From Panicum virgatum (taxonomy: Eukaryota > Streptophyta > Magnoliopsida > Poales > Poaceae): a DNA stretch of 64,000 nucleotides. This document shows, in pieces, positions 35,111 to 47,300 of the stretch. How positions within the stretch are numbered: the stretch's first letter is position 1; each line of letters starts with the position of its first letter. Made by a program: the position numbers and the translations under genes. The notes below the pieces were generated by a model that was not told the DNA's origin, made no database searches, and worked only from the letters and a program-made list of their open reading frames with translations. The stretch covers positions 46,899,607 through 46,963,606 of the forward strand of contig NC_053150.1 of NCBI RefSeq assembly GCF_016808335.1. The letters run 5' to 3'.

Positions 35111-36382
35111 TAGCCCTGCTAATGGGATGGAACCCGCACCATACCCAACCCCACCCAAAATTAACATATTTAGATATCCAACCCCACCCAACCCAATTAA
35201 TTAATTTCTCAACTCTAACCAACCCGCCCCATTATAAGCGGGTAACCCATAAAAACCCATGGGTTCTACTATGCAGAGGAATTTAATGGTTCTACACTTA
35301 ATGTGGGGACCACATATATGTCTAGCCACACTATTTTGCACAGAGTATCTGTCAGTCATATTGACTCATCTCTAAAAATTTCAGTCAATTTCGATAAAAT
35401 TTTATAGTGTGAACGCGAGGTTTTAATTCTAGGGTCCGAGTCTTGATGTGGAGCCCACGTGTAGTTCTAGCCACGCTACTTTGCACAGAGTAGGTGCCAA
35501 TCGTACTGAGTCATCTCCAACAAATTTCAGTCAATTTCGATAAAATTTTATAGTGTGAACGCGAAGTTTTAATTCTAGGGTCCGGCTCTTGATGTGGAGC
35601 CCACGTGTAGTTCTATCCACGCTGCTTTGCACAGAATAGCTGCCAGTCGTACTGAGTCATCTCCAACAAATTTCAGTCAATTTCGATAAAATTTTATAGT
35701 GTGAACGCGAGGTTTTAATTCTAGGGTCCGGCTCTTGATGTGTAGCCCACGTGTAGTTCTAGCCACGCTGCTTTGCACAGAGTAGCTGTCAGTCGTACTG
35801 AGTCATCTCCAACAAATTTCAGTCAATTTCGATAAAGTTTTATAGTGTGAACGCGAGGTTTTAATTCTAGGGTTCGGCTCTTGATGTGGAGCCCACGTGT
35901 AGTTCTAGCCATGCTGCTTTGCACAGAGTAGCTGCCAGTCGTACTGAGTCATCTCCAACAAATTTCAGTCAATTTCGATAAAATTTTATAGTGTGAACGT
36001 GAGGTTTTAATTCCAGGGTCCGGCTCTTCATGTGGGGCCCACAGGTAGTTCTAGCCACACTGCTTTGCACAAAATAGCTGCCAGTCGTACTGAGTCATCT
36101 CCAACAAAATTCAGTCAATTTCGATAAAATTTTCTGATATAAACACGTGGTTTTAATTTCAGAGTCCAGCTCTCACGTGGGACCCACATTTATATATAGT
36201 TATACTATTTTGTAAAAAATATCCATTTCAACCCACCCCAACCCGCCTCAACCCGCATTTATATAGAACCCGCCCCGACCCACCCCATTAACTAATACAA
36301 CTCATTTTAAATCATCCAAACACACTCCATTTCAAAACCCACCCCATAAAACCCATTTCAACACAACCCATTAGCAGGCCTA
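35111..36382. mobile_element. Ds-like hAT element filled with a 146-bp tandem repeat
   Basis: The ends TAGCCCTGCTAATGGG and CCCATTAGCAGGCCTA are flanked by the perfect 8-bp duplication gggacgcc (35103-35110, 36383-36390). The TAG-type tips are like Ac/Ds. Subterminal zones on both sides contain repeated aacccacccc/acccgcccc motifs. The centre (35290-36225) is a tandem array. There is no transposase. Confidence 0.9.
35290..36225. repeat. Tandem array, 146-bp monomer, about 6.4 copies
   Basis: The marker tagtgtgaac occurs at 35405, 35551, 35697, 35843 and 35989, and its diverged counterpart at 36135; every step is exactly 146 bp. Each unit has tcagtcaatttcgataaaat, ggttttaattctagggtcc and cacgtgtagttctagccac. 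The outer units are more diverged than the inner ones, as expected for arrays that expand by unequal exchange. Confidence 0.95.
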
Positions 36383-36808
36383 GGGACGCCGGGCACGGGG
36401 GTGCCTATGATCGATGCACGTTTCAGTGAAACCCAAAAGGCCTTTGTTTTCTGAGGCAGCATGTGATCACTTCAGCTCTTACTTCTCCGGAGCTACAAGA
36501 TTCAGCAACTCAACTCTGAACTCTCAGCTGCTTTACTAAGGGCTGTATTAGATTACAAGCAGGGCGGAGCCAGTGTGGGTGCAGGGGGTTCCAGCCCCCC
36601 TACCCCCAGGATCTCCATTAGAGGCCCCACAAGCCTCCCCTACAAATTTGAGTAGGAATAAAAAGGGAAGGGAAGGTAGGATGAGAAAGACGAAGAGGAG
36701 AACCCCCCTAGAGTCCAATCTTGCATCCACCACTGACTTGACCGGTGCCGAAGTAAACTTTTGGCAACGAAGCGGCAGCCTTGCCGACAATGTAGGTCAC
36801 CGTGGCAT

Positions 36809-37294
36809 TCAACAGTTGCCGGCGGCGCTGATGGTGGAAGGACTGGAAGCGGTGTCGACAATCACCAAGCCGTTGTTGTTCGAAGATGCAAAGAATTTTT
36901 TTGTTGCGATGTGGATGTAACATCGGCCGTAGAGTAACGCTGCGTCGAGGCTTCGATTGCAGGCCACCGGCAAGTCCTAGATGGCCCGGCTGTCACAATC
37001 GAAGCAGTCTTCGGAGGTGACATCCCCGCAGCATACAACCACTCCGTAGGTTTCTTCCTCACCTTCGCCGGTGGAGCCGGAGGCGAATAGCGCTGGCGAT
37101 GAAGACGCTTTCGCTATGAGGCCCGAGATGAGGGAGTCGACGTTCTTGGCGTACAAGCTTCCGGCCGGATAACTACCACCGGTGACGTCGCATTCCGGCA
37201 ACGAGATCGCCCCGAGCATGTCCACGATCTTCTCAGCAGCGATGACAGCGGCTTCCGAAGCGATCATCAGAAGAGCCAGAAGAATGCGGCCCAT
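36809..37294 (-). pseudogene. DUF26 (Gnk2-type cysteine-rich) secreted-protein fragment captured in an hAT element
   Basis: The minus-strand frame opens with a signal-peptide-like start (MGRILLALLMIASEA) and continues through YAKNVDSLISGL...SPALFAS and the DUF26 motif C-x8-C-x2-C (CCGDVTSEDCFDC), ending at a TGA at 36809-36811. A TAG at 36977-36979 interrupts it directly after the motif. DUF26 domains occur in cysteine-rich receptor-like kinases and secreted repeat proteins. Only one domain is present and no kinase. It lies between two hAT tips, so it is transposon cargo. Confidence 0.65.
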
Positions 37295-38156
37295 GGCCGC
37301 AGGGGGAACCGGATTGTGGAACTGGGGAGTGATGTGGAGCAGGGGTGGATCCAGCGTGGGTACACGGGGGGCTCGAGCCCCCCCCTACCCCGATAGAGCA
37401 GTGGATCCCCCCTCCCCCCTGGAGCCCCCCATTAATTTTTGTAGCCATTGATGGAAAACTAGGGGGGATGAGATGCAGTTCTGGAGGTTAATGACGACCC
37501 TGTTCGCGATTTGGGCCAGTTAGCAACGTTGGGCCGAAAGTGGACCATTGCAGAAATGTACTTGGGCCAATTCCGATCACTCGGCCTAGTAAAAAAATAC
37601 GCAGCGCCCCAGCCCAAACCCCCCACTCCCAACCCTAGCGCCCCATCCCATGCCCCCATCCCAGCGTCTCACCGGCGGCGACGGCGCAGCCTACTACCAG
37701 CCCTCTGGCGACGCCCCGCGGCCGCGGTCCCTCACCGGCGGGCGGCGGCAGCGCAGCGCCCGCAGTCCTCCCCCGGCCTAGCACGCCACTAACCGACGAC
37801 GCGGACGCGCGGCGCTGCGACTGGCCGGCAGGCGGAGCGCGGCCGTGGGCCGTGGCGCACCGCGCACAGGCCGGCGGCCGGCAGCGGCCGGCGCAGCGCG
37901 GTGCACAGTCTGGCGGCGGCCGGTGCGGTGGCCAGGCCGGCGGCGGCCAACGGTGCAGCGTGGCACTCAGGCCAGCTGCCACCTACCAGTGAGCAGCGAC
38001 GGCCGGCGGAAAGTTGCACACATCACAGGTAATTTTGAATTTGATTATTTGAATGTTTAGTGAATCTGAATGCACAATTGAATATGCAGATGGAAAATTT
38101 TCATTTCTTTTGCAGTATTTTGGCTTGAATAGCTGAATCATCGAATTGCAATTTGC

Positions 38157-39186
38157 ATGATGTCAAAAAGAAATTTGCTGAGCTATTTTTCAAGTAATAG
38201 CAGTACTCCTAGTTCACAGACACCGAATAATGAGAACACTACTAGGCCACCACCTCCAAAATTGGCAAGAGTAGAATTTAGTTGCTTAGATATTGTTGGG
38301 GATCCAGGAATGCGTAAACCAATTGATGAGTATCCAATTGAGATTAGAGATCAGGTGAGGAAGGCATATGCTTTGAGGAGACCAACTCAACAATCACTTG
38401 GTTATTCATTTCGTCATGATTTCGTCATGTGCTTTGCAAAGAAAGGATCTAAGATATTGTTGAAGCAGTGCATTTGATCATGGATATGAAAGAACGCTTG
38501 CAGAATATGAGGGACAATGGATGGGAGCCATTATTTAAAAGGGTGAAGTTATTTTGTGATAAAAATGATATTAAAGTGCTAAATATGGATAAGGAAGTAA
38601 ATGCTAAAGGAACATAGGTAACAAATATGCATTATTACAATGTTGAGATTTTTCTAGCTGACATTGATGCCATTTTGTCAGAGATGAATCATCGGTGCAC
38701 TGAAGTTAGTTCAGAGTTGTTACTATGCATGGCTTCTCTTAATCCAAGGAACTCGTTCGCTAATTTTGATGTGGATAAGCTTGTGAGACTTGCTGAAATT
38801 TATGTTGAAGATTTCAATTTTGCTAATCTTCTGTTGTTACCGGGTCAACTTAAAGATTTCATAACCCGTGTGAAGAGAAATAGTAACTTTCTAGGATGTA
38901 CAGAGCTCCCAAAAGTTGCTGAAATAATGGTGAAGACCGGAATGAATAAATCTTATCCTTTGGTTTATAAACTCATAGAACTGACATTGATACTTCCGGT
39001 GGCAATAGCTTCAGTTGAGAGTCTTTTCAGCTATGACTCTTATAAAGGCAGGTTTGCATAGTAAAATGGGGGATGATTGGACGAACCACTTGATGATATG
39101 CTACATCGAGAAGGAGATATTTAGAAGCATTAGCAATGGTAAAATTATGCAACGTTTTGAAGAGATGAAAAAATGCCGAATGTTAG
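38157..39186 (+). pseudogene. hAT transposase remnant (TTF-type zinc-finger / ZMYM1-like)
   Basis: The N-terminal part (38157-38477) has the LSYF start and GDPGMRKPIDEYPIEIRDQVRKAY, typical of plant TTF-type hAT transposases. The C-terminal part (38627-39061) ends in the dimerisation segment LPVAIASVESLFS, after which the frame shifts and continues at 39015-39186 (KMGDDWTNHLMICYIEKEIF). Most of the catalytic middle is deleted. The frame breaks and the deletion make it non-functional; the element would need a transposase supplied from elsewhere. Confidence 0.8.
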
Positions 39187-39618
39187 TGCCTCGGGTATGT
39201 TCTATTCATTTCAACATTTCATTTTATTTTGAACTTTTAATTTGCCAATTGTCACCAATTTATTATGTTGGTATACAGAATGCTCCTCGTGAAGATCCTC
39301 AATCCTCATGATTCATGCAGAATAATGAACGTCGTGCTTTAGCTCTGTTGCTTTGGTATGGAAAAATTACAATTTGATTTTTTTTTACTTCTTAGCAATG
39401 TATTTTGTTTTATTTATCAATGTTGTCATATGAAACCGCTTCAAACAACTATGTTGGTTTAGTATGAGACTCAACGAATTTATGGCATTGTTAGTTCAGG
39501 CCCCCCTGTTTTGAAATCCTGGCTTCGCCCCTGATTACAAGGCACTTTTCCTCCACCACGTTACATTGCTGAATCCAATTGCCACGGTGCCTCCTCTGCA
39601 GATAAAGGACAATTCTGA

Positions 39619-39860
39619 GGTCTTGTTTAGATGCACTCAAAATTCCAAAACTTTACAAGATTCCTCGTCACATCGAATCTTTGAACGCATGTATGAAGTA
39701 TTAAATATAGCTAAATAAAGTAACTAATTGCACAGTTTGACTATAATTTGCGAGACGAATTTTTTGAACCTAGTTAACCTATGACGGGACAATAATTACC
39801 AAATACAAACGAAAGTGTTACAGTACTTTACACCCAAAACTTTTTGCAATAAACAAAGCC
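39619..39860. mobile_element. MITE of the GGTCTTGTTTAG type
   Basis: The ends ggtcttgtttag and ataaacaaagcc are flanked by TGA (39616-39618, 39861-39863). The length is 242 bp. It has the same family layout as the elements at 28621 and 32211. Confidence 0.75.
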
Positions 39861-39863
39861 TGA

Positions 39864-40302
39864 TTAGTGGCGCTGATGGGCAATCACCACCACCATTTCC
39901 CGGTGCCAAAAGGCCCTGCTAGCCCCTAAAAATCCAATCCCCTGACACCAAAAGATGCCAACGGGACGCACACCATACCGAAACACAACCGTGCTGTGCA
40001 GAGTGTGCTCTAATCAACACCACCTTTTGCCACTCATGTCCCCCCAATTACAAGTCCAGGAGCCCTTATTCAAATGGCGGCCAAGCACTAAAGCCATGAA
40101 CGGTGGCATGGGCTGCAGTGCCATGGCCGACCGAGCCACCCATACAAAATTCAGAAACTTAGGCCTTTTGCCGTTTTGCGTTGGTGGGCTAACATGCTTG
40201 CAACTATGGTGTAGCTTCCGTTTTTTTGCATGGGCACTTGGGAGTTGGGAATTGCAATATTGCATGCAGGCAGCAGTGGGGCAGTGTATGAGCAAATGAT
40301 CT
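39864..40302. other. Intergenic, no supported gene
   Basis: A 114-codon + frame at 39955-40299 and its antisense shadow have no recognisable similarity. Confidence 0.3.
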
Positions 40303-40310
40303 GTGATGTC

Positions 40311-40480
40311 CAGGGGCGAAGGTAGTGTAAAATTTATGGTGGTGCACAACGTTAACAGCAGTGTAGAAACATGTCTACTTTGAACTGATTTATATGGTCA
40401 AAATAAGCTACATAATACTAAATATTTTTTTCTTGCCTGGTGCCCGTGCACCACCCAAACTTAACGTGGCTTCGCCCCTA
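40311..40480. mobile_element. Short hAT-type MITE (CAGGGGCGAAGG)
   Basis: It starts CAGGGGCGAAGG and ends GGCTTCGCCCCTA, flanked by the perfect 8-bp duplication gtgatgtc (40303-40310, 40481-40488). The length is 170 bp. Confidence 0.88.
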
Positions 40481-40488
40481 GTGATGTC

Positions 40489-43151
40489 CAACACTGCAAC
40501 CTACTTCTACTCCTACTCCCTTGTGTATTTGGCTTCTTCCATGCATTGCTTTTGTTACATCAAGAAGATGGTGAGAGAGAAAAAATGTTCGGCCAAGAGG
40601 CCCAAAAGAAAATGGAATAATTGTAGGTAGCCTAGCTGATAAGATAAGAGTGATCTTCTTTGTCTAGTTGTTCCGGATTGTTGATGATGAGTAGCAGCAC
40701 TACTACTGTGAAGTTGAAATGACTGTGATGAATTTATTTTTTTCTTTAATTCTGGAAAATTATAAAAAAAAAAATCAGGTTGTTGTCCTCTCTCCTCTGC
40801 ACTGCCTTGTGAAGAGACAAGAGAGGTTCGGTAGTTTTACTTTCCTAACTGATACCCACCCAGGCACATGTCCGATGTCCCTATCGCTACCTCGCCTAGC
40901 AACAAACAAGGTTTATTTTGTTTTTTAACACGGGCAATGCCACAAGAAGAACCTTTCTGACGCAAGAATTTGTACCCTTTCGGCGCTCTGTTGCGAGAGA
41001 AATAAATCACTCTAACCTCCTAAGTTCGTCGGCGACGATTCAGAAATGAAATATGAAGAATCACATGTTTTCAGCATATCTCAAGAAAACATGGAGGTGT
41101 CTTTTTGCGACAGTGATGAAAAAGGTAGCCTTTACTCACATGGTTTAGTGAAAAAATAGCTAATGTTCTGTTATGTTTTAAAAAAAAACTCCCCCGAGCA
41201 GTTTGGATCATCATAGCAAGAGCCAAGAGTGAACTATTACAAACACTTAGCAAGAGTGAACTATTATGAAACCAGTCCTTGGCACAAATCTACTCATGTC
41301 ATTTTCAAATATCAAAACTTGTAAACTGAAAATAAAAAAATGTGTTATATAAGTTGGAGTTATTGATGTAATGCTAACCCTAATCTTGACCCCGCCCGCC
41401 ATGCCGCGGCTCGAGCGGGCCGCCGGAAGCCCGTGCAGCCCACGAGGAGGGCGGCGGCGGGGCTCCTTCCCCATCCTCCGACAATATTGGGTGGGCGTGG
41501 CTGCTATGGCGGCTCGTCAATGCGGGCGGCGTTCCGCGGCGGGTGAGCCCGGTGGGCCTCGAATCCGGTACGGCACCGGCCAGATCCGGTTGTCATGTTG
41601 CCTGTGTGCGCGCGAGGAGGTGGCTCGGCGATGAAGATGGCCGCAGGCTGGTGGCCCGCCACGGCATCAGAGTGCCTCGTGTGGCTGGGCGTTGTCTGCG
41701 GTTGCAGGCAGCGGAGGCGGGGGTTGGCCGCACCAGCTCCTTGTCCTTGCCAGTTCTGAGGTGTGGCGATGTCAGTGTCTCACAGGCACGGCGGTGCAGT
41801 GGCCTGCAAGTGGCCACGTGCGGCGCGGGACGTACGGGGTACCGTGGTGGGGGCGGCGTCCTCGCGCCACGGTGGTGGTGACTGGTGACACCTCGGCGAC
41901 GCGCCGGCGTGAGGCAGCTGGCGTCCAGATCCGGCTTAGTTGGAGCACCCAGAGGTGTTAGAAGGCTTGCAATGACTCGGCTTAGTCTGGGCTCTCCTCT
42001 TCAAGTGGACCATGGCAGCGGCGGCGGCCGGTAGGGCAGCCCGCAGTCGATGTTGTCTGCTTCTTTGTGGTGGCAGATTTAGAGGTGGGTGGTGGCCAGG
42101 TTGTGCATGTTCTCGGATGAAAGTCTTGCTCGGTCTTCAATCGTTGCCGGCAACGACGGTGCCATAGTGCATCGTTCTCGTTCTTGAGGGCGTTGTTGTG
42201 AGGACCTCAACCTCCAAGGATTGCTCCAAGTGAAAATTGAAGAACTAAATTGTATGTTCCGGCTACGACAACGTCTTTGATATTGCTCTTCTGCTGGGGC
42301 ATCGCTATGGAGTCCTTGGGAGGGCTATCATGGTCAGTGTGGAGGGAAGAAGAGATTTGATCCGGACATCAAGTTTCTAAGTAAACGAGAGATGTTATGG
42401 ATTGGTGTTTGCGCAAAGATGTTACAAGGATGGAACAGGAACAAAGTAGAATATTGAAGCTTAGCCTTCTAGTTTTCTTGATTTATTCCTGGCTTTTCTC
42501 TTTTTTCGTGAAATCCCTCATTTGAGGTTCAGAGTCTAAGCACTCTTGTAACGTTTTGGCAGTGGATATATAAGGCCGGGTTAATCCTTTATCTTAAAAA
42601 CCTCGTATTTCTTTCTTGATCCACTAGATGTAAAAAAAAGAGGGGCCTGCGAAGCACTACGCTGCACGTACGTTTGCGGGAGATTATCTATTAAGCTGCT
42701 GCAACAATATATTCATGCGTAGATCATACAGTTAGGCGGCCGTCATTTCTAAAACATGTCTCCATAACCATATTCGTGCCGGACATTCCCGGCGTGGAAG
42801 ATTTTGCACCATTCAACAATCCAACAGGCTCATCGTTCTGATTGTTCTGGATTTTATGCAAGCGCACGGCACGTACCCGTACGCATCTGGCATGTTTGAG
42901 CACGTACCGTTGGTGAATTTGTTTTATAATTCGCCTAAAAAATTTGTTTTATAATAATGGCTGCTTAACGGCCAAAAACAAGGTTGGTTTTAGGAAAATA
43001 CTGAGAGGCAAGAAAACAGCATGGTCCGACAAAACGAAAGAAGCTGGTCGACTTGCACTGAATGCCCCTTTCAGTTGCTGAATGTAACCTCAGTACCTTT
43101 TTTTCCAGTAAACCTACTGCCGTTGATCCGTAGTTTGAACGAAACAGGGTT
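40489..43151. other. Intergenic; GC-rich block ending in an A-run near 42600, no supported gene
   Basis: 40489-41340 is AT-rich and featureless. About 41380-42600 goes from very GC-rich to AT-rich and ends ggccgggttaatcctttatcttaaaaa, which resembles the 3' end of grass LINE-derived or retroposed sequences. I see no reverse transcriptase and no target-site duplication, so this remains a guess. 42600-43151 shows nothing. Confidence 0.3.
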
Positions 43152-44287
43152 TGTCGGTACCCTGTAGCAGGGATATCCACTCCTACTGCAGCAAGGCAGG
43201 ATTCGCGTAGTCATCCATAACTACACCCTAAGGGGCGGAGCAGCCGGACCCCAGGGGTCCGGCTCATACCTCACCGGGCCAACGGCCCCGGACCCGTTCC
43301 CCGCTCTGGGAATGGGTCCGGTGACGCCACGTGTCCCTGAGGAGGGGAAGCTCCGCGCCAACAGCCGAGGGCTCGGACCCCCCCATATGGGTCCGGGACC
43401 TCCCCGCTTCCGTCCAGACCTCCCACGCGCGTAAAACCAATATACCGCCGGGGCGGGGTCCGGGGGTGACACGTGTCCCGCAGGCGCAGGCGCGGGCGCG
43501 AGTCTTCCACTGGAAGACTCGCCCACCCACCTCATTCAATGCGGGTGGTTGAGGCGTGCTCTACCGCCGCGGCACGCGGGGCAGCTTTTGTCAGACTTCA
43601 CTGTAGACCGCATATGACCGAGGTACACAGTGCAGCCGCATGCGCCGCATCCGTGCAGAGCCTGTCTGCCGCATTAAATGGATATGACGGCACGGCACCC
43701 TTTTATCATACCGCCTACGCCGCAAGCTACATGGCCCGTTCAGCTACGCGGCAGGCTACGGCAAGCTGCGCCGCAAGCTACGCCCTGGCGCCATTTCGAC
43801 AAGACAGGGCATGGCTATGCTGGACGGAAGATTCCTACGGGTAAAGCAAGAAAATCCCGGAATAAGATCTTTCCCAGGCGTAGCACCATAATAGCACTAG
43901 GCCATTCGTATTAAATACAACATCGTTGGGCCCACCTGTCGGGGACTCAACGGCCATGTACGCGCCTCCCTTGAGATATAAAAGGGAGGCGCTCGCTGCA
44001 CACTCTAGACTCACTCGACACTCTCTAAGGCCAAGTAAAGCCAGACACAACACAAGCTCGGATTCACTCCGAACAATCCCGTTCTCAACCTCTTGAGAGC
44101 ACAAGCAATACAACACACAATGGACGTAGGGTATTACGCTCCGGCGGCCCGAACCACTCTAAACCGGCTGTGTTCAATGTGTTCTTGCATCTAGATTGGA
44201 CTAATCCTAGCTAACCCCCGAGTACTCACCATCTGGGTTTAGGCGGGTGCACTACGCCACCCGGCTGTGGGTTTGCACACCACGACA
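43152..44287 (+). repeat. 5' LTR of the Tat-lineage element
   Basis: The LTR starts TGTCGGTACCCTG and ends CACGACA, giving TGTCG...CGACA inverted tips. A TATA-like agatataaaaggg at about 43974-43986 is followed by a CACTCTAGACTCACTCG leader. The length is 1136 bp. No second LTR is available to confirm it. Confidence 0.7.
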
Positions 44288-44306
44288 TCTGGCGCGCCAG
44301 GTAGGG
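44288..44306 (+). other. Candidate primer-binding site of the Tat element
   Basis: The sequence tctggcgcgccaggtaggg directly follows the LTR end, as in other Tat-group elements. The priming tRNA is not assigned. Confidence 0.5.
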
Positions 44307-44346
44307 GAAACTTTAGCTAGTTTTAGCTCATCTCTTGCTCATCTCC

Positions 44347-47300
44347 ATGGTTCGGGTGGTTGAGCACTCCCACCACGACGACGACGTGGAGATGACGGAG
44401 GGTATGGCGTCATCCGCGCCACGCGCCTCATGCCTTCCTGCTCCAGGGGCAACCGTGCCTGTGGAGCAGCCACCGTCGGCAGCGGCGCGCGCTGCACGTC
44501 GGCGAGAGTCGGGGCGCTCATCAAGGGCCCCCTCACAAACTGCGAGCGGCGGAGCACTGGCAGCAGCTAGGGAGTTGCTTCGCAACCCTCCGGCTGCTGC
44601 AGCCTCGCCAGACGCCCTGAGGCAGTGGTGGGATGATGTTGACCGTCTCCTCCATCTGGCTCAGGCCTCCCCCATTTCTGCAAGGACTGGGCAATGACCT
44701 CCGTCTGGCAATGCGGTGGTACCCTACCACTAGCGCCAGGGCGGTGCGTCGGCGTCCATGCGCTCCCCCACGGTGAGGGGTGCGCGAACAGAAGACCTGC
44801 GGGCGGAGCTCAACCGTAGGCGCACGGGTGAGGTCACCCGCATCTCCATGAAAAGGGCGCGAGAACACCGCCTCAACATCGAGGGCCGCAACCTCAACGC
44901 CGACTTGGATGCAGCGGCACCCAAGCTTCCGGGAAACACTCGGATACAGGCGGGCACCCCGGTGGCTGGGGTGGCCTGCGCTGCGCTGGCGGATCACCTC
45001 CGCGCAGTGGCATGGCCGTCGAAGTTCTGCCCGCACCTACCGGAGAAGTACGACGGTACCACTAATCCGTCGGAATTTCTGCAGGTGTACGTTACCACCA
45101 TCACAGTAGCTGGTGGCAACGACGCTGTCATGGCGAGCTACTTTCATGTAGCCTTGACTGGGCCAGCCTGGACTTGGCTCATGAACCTCACTCCTGGGAG
45201 AGACGCTCTGGGCATTCATCTCGCGCTTTACCAAGGTACGGGGTACCATTCCTCGTATCTCTGACGCATCTATCATTACTGCTTTCCGTCAGGGGGTACG
45301 TGATGAGAAGATGCTCGAGAAACTGACGACACACGAGGTGGAAAGCGTTACCATGCTTTTCTCCCTGGCTGACAAGTGTGCCAAGGCCGCTGAGGGCCGC
45401 GCATGGCACTCAGCCCCACAAGATGGAGACGCCAAGGCTGGTGGCTCCGGAGCTACCGTCCAGGGAGGTGGCAAGAAAAAGAAGAACAAGAACCGGGGTC
45501 GCGGGGAGCCACAAGCCGACGGTTTGGTCGCTGCAGCAGCGGCACCAGCTGCTGTGGCAGCGGCTGGGGGCCAGAATGCGCATGGCAAGCGTCTGCGCCC
45601 GCAAAGTGGCAACGGAGGTTCATGCCCAGTTCATCCCACCGCTTGCCACAGCGCCGTTGACTACCGCGAGATCCAGAAACTCGCGAAGCGGGTCAGTGGG
45701 CGGCGTGAGCAGGCCTCAAAGGAAGGCTCACCCCCTCCTCGCCAGCGGTCTGGCAAGGAGAAAGCCTCCGACAGTGAGACCGCTGCCGGGGAGAAGGAGC
45801 TGTGGTACCAATCCCCCACTCGGGAGCTGAAGGGCGTTTACAGCCATGACAACTCCGACTCTGACAACGAGGAGCACCGCAAGAAGCTGTACGTAATATA
45901 CGACGAAAGCTGGGAGCTTGCCTCCCGACGGAACGTTAAGACCCTTCGCCGAGAGGTCCTTTCGGCAAAGCCGGGGGTCCCGAAGGCGGCGCCGCACCAC
46001 AGGTGGAGGAACACCACCATCTCCTTTGGGCCATCTGACTACCCGGAGAACATGGCCGGGGCTAGTGTACTACCTCTAGTCACCGCCCCTATCAGAGACA
46101 ACATCAGGCTCTATCACGTGCTGATTGATGGTGGGGCTGGCCTCAACGTCATCAGCTATGCAGCATTCAAACAGCAGCAGATCCCGGAGTCCAAGCTGAC
46201 TCCCTCTCGCCCATTCTCCGGAGTGGGCCCACATTCGGTGTTCCCTCTGGGGAGCATCACTCTGCCGGTCATGTTTGGGACCGAGGAGAACTTCCGCACA
46301 GAGAGCGACCAGTTCGATGTTGCGGAGGTGTACCTCCCATTCAATGCCATCATTGGCAGGCCGGCCCTCTACCGCTTCATGGCCATTGCCCATTACGTGT
46401 ATTTGGTCCTGAAGATGCCTTCCCCTGCCGGTGTCCTCACCATGCGGTGCGACCGCACCGCTGCCGTTGCTGTAGTTGAGAAACTGCATGCTCTGGCGGC
46501 AGAGGCTGCACGTTCCGATGAGGACCCATCCACCTCACGAGCCAAGGTGCCTGCCAGGGCACATAAGGTTCAACCATCCGACCCGGACAATATTCCCGTG
46601 AAGACCGCGCAGATCGGAGCGGACTCCTCCAGGACCACCCGCATCATCAGAAACCTGGAGGAGAAATAGGAAGACGCGCTCACCACTTTCCTCCGGGAAA
46701 ATGTGGACGTGTTCGCCTGGGAACCGTCACAGATGCCCGGGATCCCCAGGGAAGTGATCGAGCACCATCTGAGGATCTACCCCGACGCCACGCCGGTACG
46801 CCAGAAGCATCGGAAGCAGTCCGTGGAGCGGTAGAACTTCATCCGTGAAGAAGTTCGCAAGCTGCTACACGCTGGCTTCATCGAGGAGGTCCACCACCCC
46901 GAGTGGTTGGCCAACCCGGTCGTCGTCCCAAAGGCCAACGGGAACCTTCGGATGTGCATCGACTACACCAGCCTCAACAAGGCATGTCCAAGAGACCCCT
47001 ATCCTCTTCCACGTATCAATCAGATTGTGGACTCCACCTCCGGGTGTAACCTTTTGTCTTTCCTAGATGCATACTCTGGTTTCCACCAGATTCAGATGTC
47101 TAGAGAGGATAGGAAACATAATGCTTTTGTAACAGTGGATGGACTTTATTGCTATATTGTCATGCCATATGGTCTGCGAAATGCCTTACCCACATTTGTG
47201 CGAGCTATGAACAAAACTTTTTGTAATTTAATTAGAGATATAGTTAAGGTATATGTCGATGACATTGTAGTCAAGACTAAGGTACGGTCAACACTACTTG

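Larger units (their letters stand above)
36560..39533. mobile_element. Composite hAT element carrying a DUF26 gene fragment
   Basis: The outer tips are CAGGGCGGAGCCAG at 36560 and, from the other side, CAGGGGCGAAGCCAGG at 39533. They are flanked by the perfect 8-bp duplication attacaag (36552-36559, 39534-39541). Two further hAT-like tips face inwards: a right-hand tip ending ccaccactg at 36735 and a left-hand tip CAGGGGTGGATCCAG at 37338-37352. The unit therefore looks like a small hAT (36560-36735) plus a larger hAT (37338-39533) with about 600 bp of host-gene sequence between them, all moved as one unit. Confidence 0.75.

Noticed and set aside
34265..35222. ORFs of 145-224 codons on the minus strand
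   Set aside because: GC-driven, overlapping frames on both strands, no recognisable domain, and partly continuing into the Ds-like element.
35290..36225. CRISPR-like regular repeat
   Set aside because: The full 146-bp unit repeats without unique spacers and the genome is eukaryotic; it is a tandem repeat.
41371..41961. Overlapping ORFs of 75-112 codons
   Set aside because: No domain and no consistent frame; GC-rich composition explains them.
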